Positions 19,453 to 26,390 of a stretch of 32,137 nt of DNA are shown here, in pieces (positions within the stretch are counted from its first letter, which is position 1; each line of letters begins with the position of its first letter). The notes below the pieces were generated by a model. It had not been told where the DNA came from. It did not search any database and saw nothing but the letters and a program-made list of their open reading frames with translations. A program made the position numbers and the translations under genes. The stretch comes from Dactylosporangium sp. (GTDB lineage: Bacteria > Actinomycetota > Actinomycetes > Mycobacteriales > Micromonosporaceae), in the NCBI GenBank assembly GCA_025965915.1, contig JAOPWA010000448.1, forward strand, positions 1-32,137. The letters run 5' to 3'.

Positions 19453-21944
19453 TGATTCTTCTCCTGTTCGGTGCGGGCGTCGCCGGCCAGGCGGCCCCGG
19501 TTCATACCCGTCTGGAACGCCGACATGCGGGCCCTGATCAGGTCGGGTGAGGGCGCTGGGGGAGACGCGTCGGCGACGGAGTCGGCGACGAAGGTCGTTG
19601 TTACGGCGTTTTGCAGTTGCGGCGCGAGGCTCGCCTGGCGTACCCGGCGTGGCAGGCCCCGCGGCCGCCGCGGCCGCGGCAGGGCCGTCGGCTCGGTCAG
19701 AGTGGCCTCGGCTGGCGCGGACACCTTCGGCGCTGTGTACGGTGCGGTGGTCTGGGCTGGCGCGGTCGTAACCGGCTGGACCGGTGTCTCCGGACGGTCG
19801 GCCGACGACGCCAGGCGCAGCGGCACCTCGAAGTGAGGCTGGACCGGCGGACGGGTGCGGAGCCAGTCGAACGCGTCCTGCGGCTCCGGTTCGGCGTGCC
19901 CGTTGGCGTCCGAGTGCCCGTTGGCGTCCGCGTGTCCGGCAAGGTCGCGGCTGTCTTCGGCCCGGTGGTCGCCCGATCCCACCACTGGCAACTGCTGGGT
20001 CACCGAGGCGCGCCCGACCAGCGGTTGGGTTTCGGCTGGCTCCGCCGATGTGGCCATCAGATCAGTGGGGATCAGGACGATGGCGGTGATCCCACCGAAG
20101 AGCGAGGGTCGCAGTTGCACCCGGATCCCGTGCTTGATGGCCAGCCGTGCGACCACGAACAAGCCGAGCTGGGCGCTGTTGGCCAGGTTGAAGTCGGGCG
20201 GGTCGAGGAGTTGCCGGTTGTTGGCGGCGAGGGCCTCGGCGCTCATGCCCAGCCCACGGTCCTCGATCTCCACCGCGAAACCGTTGCCGACGGCCTGGCC
20301 GGTAACGGTCACCTGGGTCTGCGGCGGCGAGTAGTTGGTCCCGTTCTCGATCAGTTCGGCCAGCAGGTGCGCGATGTCGCCGACAGCTCGCCCGATGAGC
20401 GCCTCTTCACCCATCACCGAGAGGTTGACCCGTGCGTAGTCCTCGATCTCGGAGATGGCACCGCGGATGACGTCAACCATTGGCACCGGGTGGCGCCAGC
20501 CGCGGCCGGGGGCGTTGCCCGCCAGGATGACCAGGTCTTCCGCGTGGCGCCGCATACGGGTGGCGAGGTGGTCGACCCGGAACAGGTTGGACAGATCCTC
20601 TGGCTCGGTGGTGCGCCGCTCCATGCTGTCCAGCAGCGCGAGCTGCCGGTGGAGCAGGCCCTGGCTGCGGCGGGCGATGTTGACGAAGAACAGGTTGATG
20701 CCCTGACGGAGGTTGGCCTCCTCCACTGCGGACTCGATGGCGGTGCGGCGTACCCGGTTGAACGCGTCGCCGACCTCGCCGATCTCGTCGACGCCGAGGC
20801 TCAGCGGAGGCGCTTCCACCGCAGCGTCGACCTGCTCGCCTCGGCGCAGCCGGCTCACCACGTCGGGTAGGCGCACGTCGGCGAGGTCGAGTGCGGAGAC
20901 GCGCAGCCCGGCGAGGCGTACGGCGAGCGACCGACCGAGCCGGATGGCGAGGAACAGCGACAGAGCGACGGCGAGGAGCCCACCGAGACCGGTCAGCGCG
21001 AGCTGCAGCCGGGCGGCGTTGGCCGCATTCCTGATGAATTTGTCGACGTCGCGATGGACCGCGTCGAGGAACGTCCCTATCTGGGCGAGCGCAGGTTGGT
21101 AGATGCCTTCCCAGGTAGCGACGTCGATCGGCGGGGTACCGCCGTTGAATCCCTTCGCGATGATGACCCGGTTGACGGCGTAGACCTGCTGGGCGACCCC
21201 GGCTCCGAGAAGCCTGTCGACCTCGGTCTTCAGCTGTCCCGACAGCAGTACCGTCGCTTGCGCGACCTGGTTTCCCATCCCGCCGATCAGCGCTGCGAAG
21301 ACCGCCGCGTCCCCTGGCGTGTACCGGCGCGCGACGTTCAGGCCGGCGATGATGGCGTCTTCCTCGCTCATCTGGTCGATGACGCGGGCGACCGCTGTAT
21401 CGCCGCTCTGCTCCCTGGTGGCCTCGGGCGTGACGCTCGCCGGCAGCGCGTCGAACAGGCCGAGAACGCTCCACACCATGTTGGTGTAGATCGCCCGGGA
21501 GGCGATGCGGTCCGGGCTGCTGTCCACTGCCTGCCGGGCTGCGGGGAGCTTGTCCAGTACCTGGAGCGCCTCGGTGATCTTGCTCGCGATCTGGTCCTTG
21601 CCCTTGTGTAACTCGGAGTCGTTGAGCAGCCGGCGGAACCTGGACACCGCGGCGTCGCTGGTCGATCGGGCCGCCTTCAGTGCGGTGCCGTCGACGCGGC
21701 CGCTGGCCAGGTACAGTTCGGCCGCCTTCCGTTCCGCTTGGAGCGCTTCCACGGCGGTGGTCCCCGGCTTGCGCACGTCCCGGTCGGCGATGCCGGCCAC
21801 GCGCAGCTCCAGCACGGGCGTCACCACGGAGACGAGCGCGAACGCGTACAGCCCGACCAGCGCCACCAGCGGCACCGCGAGCATCGCGAACAACTGTCGT
21901 CTAATCGATCTACCGCGCTTCATCGATCTACCGCGCTTCATCAC
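19449..21944 (-). CDS. Conservon sensor histidine kinase-like protein (CvnA-type, nitrate/NIT sensor domain)
   Basis: TM + NIT-like sensor + TM + HAMP-like region + HATPase_c (LIENGTNYSPPQTQVTVTG, EIEDRGLGMS) + Pro-rich tail. Start GTG 21944, ATG 21941 or ATG 21923. Confidence 0.92.
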   Translation of the reverse strand: MMKRGRSMKRGRSIRRQLFAMLAVPLVALVGLYAFALVSVVTPVLELRVAGIADRDVRKPGTTAVEALQAERKAAELYLASGRVDGTALKAARSTSDAAVSRFRRLLNDSELHKGKDQIASKITEALQVLDKLPAARQAVDSSPDRIASRAIYTNMVWSVLGLFDALPASVTPEATREQSGDTAVARVIDQMSEEDAIIAGLNVARRYTPGDAAVFAALIGGMGNQVAQATVLLSGQLKTEVDRLLGAGVAQQVYAVNRVIIAKGFNGGTPPIDVATWEGIYQPALAQIGTFLDAVHRDVDKFIRNAANAARLQLALTGLGGLLAVALSLFLAIRLGRSLAVRLAGLRVSALDLADVRLPDVVSRLRRGEQVDAAVEAPPLSLGVDEIGEVGDAFNRVRRTAIESAVEEANLRQGINLFFVNIARRSQGLLHRQLALLDSMERRTTEPEDLSNLFRVDHLATRMRRHAEDLVILAGNAPGRGWRHPVPMVDVIRGAISEIEDYARVNLSVMGEEALIGRAVGDIAHLLAELIENGTNYSPPQTQVTVTGQAVGNGFAVEIEDRGLGMSAEALAANNRQLLDPPDFNLANSAQLGLFVVARLAIKHGIRVQLRPSLFGGITAIVLIPTDLMATSAEPAETQPLVGRASVTQQLPVVGSGDHRAEDSRDLAGHADANGHSDANGHAEPEPQDAFDWLRTRPPVQPHFEVPLRLASSADRPETPVQPVTTAPAQTTAPYTAPKVSAPAEATLTEPTALPRPRRPRGLPRRVRQASLAPQLQNAVTTTFVADSVADASPPAPSPDLIRARMSAFQTGMNRGRLAGDARTEQEKNQ
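21904..21942. repeat. 18-bp tandem duplication containing the conservon kinase start codon
   Basis: atcgatctaccgcgcttc x2 (21904-21921, 21922-21939) then atc; encodes MKRGRSMKRGRS. Confidence 0.9.
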
Positions 21945-22024
21945 ACCTTGCCTCGGAGGCTTTGTGGGGGACTTGTCCGCGCCACCAGCGGACGGAGCGC
22001 AAAACGTATGCGCAGCGGATTTTT

Positions 22025-22070
22025 CTGTCTAGTGCTGTTACGTCAGCGACACGTCGTTGTAACTAGACAG
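22025..22070. promoter_or_regulatory. Inverted repeat CTGTCTAG-N30-CTAGACAG upstream of the conservon
   Basis: Perfect 8-bp arms 22025-22032 and 22063-22070; inner TTAC/GTAA can extend the stem. Confidence 0.5.
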
Positions 22071-22598
22071 CAATGATCGTGTATGTACGAAAGGGATGAA
22101 CGGGCGCAGGGGAGGCCGTGCCGGCACCATCCACCTGGACCGCTGTCGCTGCGCCGGAGTGGGCAGAGATGTATCGGAATAAGCCGATAAGAGCCAGTGT
22201 GGGCGAGATATGCAGCATTAGCCGGATAATTCACGTGAACAGTCCGTCCAATGTAGCCCGAAACATTGACGTGTATCGGCCAGCCGGGTACATGCCGCCG
22301 ACGAACGGACTCGCCGCTCGGCCGCCGCGGACGAATTTCCCATATTGATCAGGAAGCAGGCGACGCCCGCAACTCCTTGATACCGCTGACTGTCAGAGCG
22401 TAACCGCCGAATCGACCAGGCTCGCCGCGCGGGGGTGCAGACGCACACTCCTTCGCCGTCGGCAGGCTGAGCTGAGGTGCCTTCAGTTGCGCACCCGTCT
22501 GGCTGGGAGTTGAATCCACAATGTCTTGACTGCTGGTATTTGTTACCTGAAAGCAGGCTTATATGGATCCTTGCCTTTCATGTCGACAAGTCCGATCT

Positions 22599-23819
22599 AT
22601 GTCTCGCACTCGGCTGGTGAGTCGTTCTGCCGTCGTAGCAGGAGTCCTCGCTATCGCCCTCTGGATTCCCGCCATGGCGTACGCCGCCAGCGGCGTCAGT
22701 CCGAGCACCGTCCAACGCACGCTCGTCCCGGGAGGCCGGGTAACCATCACCAAGACAGTTAGTACGCCTGCCGTCGCGCCCAGGCCCGACATCTACTTTC
22801 TGGCCGACACGACAGGCAGCATGGGGTCGGTCCTCAACAACGTGAAGACCAACGCCGGCCAGATCGTTACCACGATCAACGGCGCGACCAACGATCCCCG
22901 CTACGGCGCCGGCGACTACAAGGACTTCCAGTCGCCGGCGCCGTTGGACCCGTACGCCTTCAACAATGGCGCATCAATCCCCGCTACCACGGACAACGGC
23001 GCCGCGGCGTTGGCCGCGATCGCGGCCTGGTCGGCAAGCGGCGGCGTCGACACACCCGAGGGGAACCTGTTCGCCCTCCATGCGCTGCTGTCCGCGGCCA
23101 ACTTCCGGTCGGCGGCGACCAAGATTGTCGTCTGGTTCGGCGACGCGCCCGGCCACGACCCGGTCTGCAAGCAGATCTCCGGGCAGACGGCGGATATCAC
23201 CGAGGCGTCCGTCACCGCGGAGTTGGTCGCTGCGGGCGTACGCGTGATCGCCGTGTCCACCACAACGGGTGTCCTCGCGGGGCTCAATGGCGACCCGAAG
23301 CTTGGTGCCGTCAACTACGTGACGGCCTGCGGTGTGCCCGGGGGTACGGCTGGTCAGGCCGACCGGATCGCCAACGCGACCGGCGGCAAGGCCTTCACCG
23401 ACGTCCCGCCCGATCAGGTGTCGAACGCGATCCTGAACGGGCTGACCAACCTACCGGTGACAGTGACCCCCGTCGCCACCTGCGACGCGGGCCTCTCGAT
23501 CAGCTTCGACCGGGCCAGCCTTAAAGTGCCCAGCGGGACCGATGCGGTGTTCCGCGAGACGCTGGCTCTCGCCACCACCGCTACCGCCGGTGACAGGAAA
23601 TGCACGGTCGATTTCCGTATCAACGACCAACCGGCCGGCCCGGCCTTTATCGAGCGGATCACCATCGGTAACGCGCCGACGCTGCCGATAACCGGTCCTT
23701 CCTTTGGCCGGTTCGCCGGCCTGGTCGCGCTGGGTATCGTCCTGGTCCTGTGCGGAATCGCGTTGATCACCCTGGCCCGCGCCGGGACGGCGAGGCGCTC
23801 GGCTGAGAGTGCCGGGTAA
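22599..23819 (+). CDS. Secreted VWA-domain protein with LPxTG-like (LPITG) cell-wall sorting signal
   Basis: Signal peptide MSRTRLVSRSAVVAGVLAIALWIPAMAYAAS; VWA DIYFLADTTGSMGSVLNNVK; C-terminal LPITGPSFGRFAGLVALGIVLVLCGIALITLARAGTARR. Confidence 0.85.
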   Translation: MSRTRLVSRSAVVAGVLAIALWIPAMAYAASGVSPSTVQRTLVPGGRVTITKTVSTPAVAPRPDIYFLADTTGSMGSVLNNVKTNAGQIVTTINGATNDPRYGAGDYKDFQSPAPLDPYAFNNGASIPATTDNGAAALAAIAAWSASGGVDTPEGNLFALHALLSAANFRSAATKIVVWFGDAPGHDPVCKQISGQTADITEASVTAELVAAGVRVIAVSTTTGVLAGLNGDPKLGAVNYVTACGVPGGTAGQADRIANATGGKAFTDVPPDQVSNAILNGLTNLPVTVTPVATCDAGLSISFDRASLKVPSGTDAVFRETLALATTATAGDRKCTVDFRINDQPAGPAFIERITIGNAPTLPITGPSFGRFAGLVALGIVLVLCGIALITLARAGTARRSAESAG

Positions 23820-23910
23820 CTGACTGATCGCGGTGTGGTCATGCAGCTGCGGCGCCGATGCCGTGGTTGTGGGTTTGTCGGCCGTTCTCCATCTACGATG
23901 CGTCGCGCAA

Positions 23911-23944
23911 AACGCCCGTTACCGGGGTACCGGTAGCGGGCGTT
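23911..23944. terminator. Rho-independent-like terminator between convergent genes
   Basis: AACGCCCGTTACCGG-ggta-CCGGTAGCGGGCGTT: 15-bp stem with one G.T pair; followed by TTTT on the minus strand. Confidence 0.8.
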
Positions 23945-23957
23945 CGATGTGAAGTGC

Positions 23958-24572
23958 TCAGCGCTCCAACAGGAAGCGCACGATCGCGGCGTTGACCTCG
24001 CTCGGTTGCTCCTGCGGAGAGGCGTGCGCGGCGCCTGGAACCACCTTAAGTCGAGCGTCCGGGATGGTTCGGGCCATGTCCGCTGAGTGCTCCTTGGCGT
24101 AGAACTGCTCGTTCTCGGCGTGGAGCACCAGTGTGGGCACCGGCACGCCGGCGAGCCGCTCGAGCGGTATGTCGGGCTGGTGCGTCCACAGGACGTTCAC
24201 CACCCTGTGCCAGAGTGCCAGCCAAGAGTCCTGGTCCGGATACAGCGCCTCCGCCTACTTCATGACCTCGAGAAACTCGGGCCCCACCATGCGGTACAGC
24301 GTCTCGGGCGTGATCTTGGCGAAGAGATCGACGATGCCCTCGCGGTAGTTGGACGTGTTGTACGGAGTGCCGATGCATACCAGCCGGCCAACCAGCTCGG
24401 GGTGTTCGATTCCGAGCAGCAGGCCGGTGCATCCGCCGTCGCCGAAGCCTACGACGTGCGCCTTATCGATGCCGAGTTCGCCGAGGAAGGCCACGGCGTC
24501 CTCGGCGAAGAGTTCGTAACTACCCCTCACTGGTTGTCCGCTGCTGTTCGGGCGCGCCCCGCTCACCGCCTC
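23958..24572 (-). pseudogene. Alpha/beta hydrolase pseudogene (5'-truncated, in-frame amber, catalytic Ser lost)
   Basis: ORFs 24255-24566 and 23958-24203 share a frame, separated by TAG at 24255-24257: ...GPEFLEVMK*AEALYPDQDSWLALWHRVVNVLWTHQPDIPLERL... Hydrolase-fold motifs VVGFGDGGCTG and VPTLVLHAENEQF...VPGAAHASPQEQP. Confidence 0.85.
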
Positions 24573-24607
24573 AGCATGGGGTCAGGTTGTCGCGACCTGG
24601 TGGAGAC

Positions 24608-24643
24608 CGAGGTCCCCGGCGGTGTGCACCATCGGGGACCTCG
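24608..24643. terminator. Strong hairpin downstream of the truncated solute-binding-protein gene
   Basis: CGAGGTCCCCG-gcggtgtgcaccat-CGGGGACCTCG: perfect 11-bp stem with an inner GGTG/CACC stem, 12 nt after the stop. Confidence 0.7.
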
Positions 24644-24654
24644 AAGCCGATGGG

Positions 24655-25215
24655 TCACGCGCCGCCAGCAAGGTTCTCGGCCATGTTGTTCTCCTTGAGG
24701 AAGCGGCCGATCGTCCCGCCCTGGATGAGTGTCTTGATGTCCTCGTTGAACGCCTGCTTCATGGCGGTATTGCCCTTGGTCATGGCCAGGATGACCTCTC
24801 CCGCCTTCTGGGAGGACGGGACCGAGGCGTCGGGCTCGAAGTTGGTGACTTTGAAGTTGGCGTTCTTGTTCTGCGCGGCCCGGAACCCGGCTTCAGCGGT
24901 GGTGAGTACGCCGGCGTCGACCCGGCCGTTGGCGAGGTCGTTGACCAGGCCGTCGGACGCCTGGTAGATCTTCACGGCGTCGGTTCCGAGGCTCTTCTGG
25001 AGCTCCTGGTTCCATAGGTACCCCTGGATGACGCCGACCGTCTTACCCTTGAGGCTGGCCACGCTCGTCACGTCCTTCTTGGACAACAGGGCCATTCTGT
25101 CGCGGTACATCGTGGCGCTGAGATCGAGGAGCTTCTCCCGGTCGTCGGTGCGGTACACGCCGCCGATGGACAGGTCCGCTCGCTTGGACTCGACGCTGGC
25201 TATTACCGTGAACAC
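24655..25215 (-). pseudogene. 5'-truncated extracellular solute-binding protein (SBP_bac_3-like)
   Basis: ESKRADLSIGGVYRTDDREKLLDLSATMYRDRMALLSKKD...LKGKTVGVIQGYLWNQELQKSLGTDAVKIYQASDGLVNDLANGRVDAGVLTTAEAGF is lobe 2 onwards; signal peptide and first lobe missing, in-frame stop just upstream. Confidence 0.75.
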
Positions 25216-25239
25216 GCGTTACATCGCGGCGTCTCGTTT

Positions 25240-25512
25240 TCAGTCACGGTTGAGCCTGTGGGGCTCGCAAACTCGGTTCAGCAACGCGACCTGCGAGTAC
25301 TCGTTGATCACGCCGCCGAAGATGCGGCGTCGGCCGCGGGCGCCGTTCGGACCAGTGACCGTAGACAGTGGACTGAGCGGTGCGATGCCGACCCAGCGTT
25401 CGGCGAAGGCGTTCGCCCGGGGGCGCCGGCGGCGGAGACTTGACTACTTGGATGCCCCTCCGCCTTGATCCCCGCGTCGAAGGCGGCGGTGAACGTGGCG
25501 TCGCGGTCGCGA
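25240..25512 (-). pseudogene. Frameshifted relic of the C-terminus of an rve-type (IS3/IS481-like) transposase
   Basis: Three-frame read on minus strand: RDRDATFTAAFDAGIKAEG / GIQVVKSPPPAPPG / NAFAERWVG ... RRRIFGGVINEYSQVA. This matches the pattern RDRDxxFTAAFDxVxxxxGIxVVKxPPxAPRANAFAERWV ... GGLINEYxxAA recalled from actinobacterial transposases. Confidence 0.72.
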
Positions 25513-25554
25513 CAGCGACGTGTTGCTCGATGATCCCGGTGGTCACCTCCCCGT

Positions 25555-25588
25555 GCTCGTGGGGCTGAGCGGCTCGTGGGGCTGAGCG
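25555..25588. repeat. Perfect 17-bp tandem duplication
   Basis: gctcgtggggctgagcg repeated at 25555-25571 and 25572-25588. Confidence 0.95.
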
Positions 25589-25915
25589 GAGAGCAAGCGG
25601 TTCGATACGTTCGGTCAGCCCTTAGGGGCCGAAGGCTATCGCCGATCAATCGCTAAAGCTAGATGCAGTATGAAAAATCTTTGACTTGTAGCGGCAAAAG
25701 TCATCCGTCGCACGCCTCGAACCGGACCCGATGCGGGGTGTCGGGGAGCTCGGGCTCGGTCGGAACCGGACATTGAGCGCATCGCTGACAAGACGTGAGG
25801 GAACTTCTGCCAATTCGAGTGAAAGTTTATTAACGCAGTGATGAAGCTCTTTACGAGTCGTTCATAACTCCGCTAGCGTCTCGCCCCAAGCGCCGCACTC
25901 CCACGGAGGTGGTCG

Positions 25916-26143
25916 ATGGCAGCCCCGGATCATGAAACCTGCCCCATCAGGGTGCGGTTGCTGCGGCTGCGCGACCGGGTTGCGCTGTCCCGAGTGGAAC
26001 TCGCCAGTCACCCGGAGATACCGCGAGCCCGGCTGCTGTCCGAACTGGACTCACTGCTCGTCGCAAGACTGGTACACGAGGCCGGCTCCGCCCCCGTCGC
26101 GTGGTGGGCGTCGTTCCACATTGGCCGAGCTCATGCCGGTTGA
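25916..26143 (+). CDS. Small hypothetical protein (75 aa, possible winged-HTH-like fold)
   Basis: Good RBS (GGAGGTGGTCGATG); MAAPDHETCPIRVRLLRLRDRVALSRVELASHPEIPRARLLSELDSLLVARLVHEAGS. Confidence 0.5.
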   Translation: MAAPDHETCPIRVRLLRLRDRVALSRVELASHPEIPRARLLSELDSLLVARLVHEAGSAPVAWWASFHIGRAHAG

Positions 26144-26390
26144 AGCGGCGTCATGGTTGCGACCGCACCGGTTGCCCCGCCGGGTTGCGTCGACGCATCT
26201 ACCCACCAGAAGGGCGGCGGCGTTACGCGGGCGCCCACGAATCCGGCTTCCCCCGTACGCGTAGCCCCGACATGTCCGCAGTGTCCGCAGTAGGCGTCAC
26301 AACGGCGCGCCCACTGGTCACGGCCGTATCCCGATCATCGAGTAGCACCAACCCCCCGTGCGGTCAGACGCACAAAGCAAGGAGCTCACA

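Noticed and set aside
19611-20870. 419-aa plus-strand ORF
   Set aside because: Antisense to the conservon kinase, which has clear NIT/HATPase features and operon overlaps.
22043-22448. Small ORFs in the conservon/VWA spacer (22043-22234 -, 22118-22348 +, 22218-22448 -)
   Set aside because: No convincing RBS or recognised family; composition not typical of coding here. Treated as intergenic.
24255-24257. TAG as a programmed recoding or pyrrolysine codon
   Set aside because: The gene is also N-terminally truncated and lacks the catalytic Ser; pseudogenisation is simpler.
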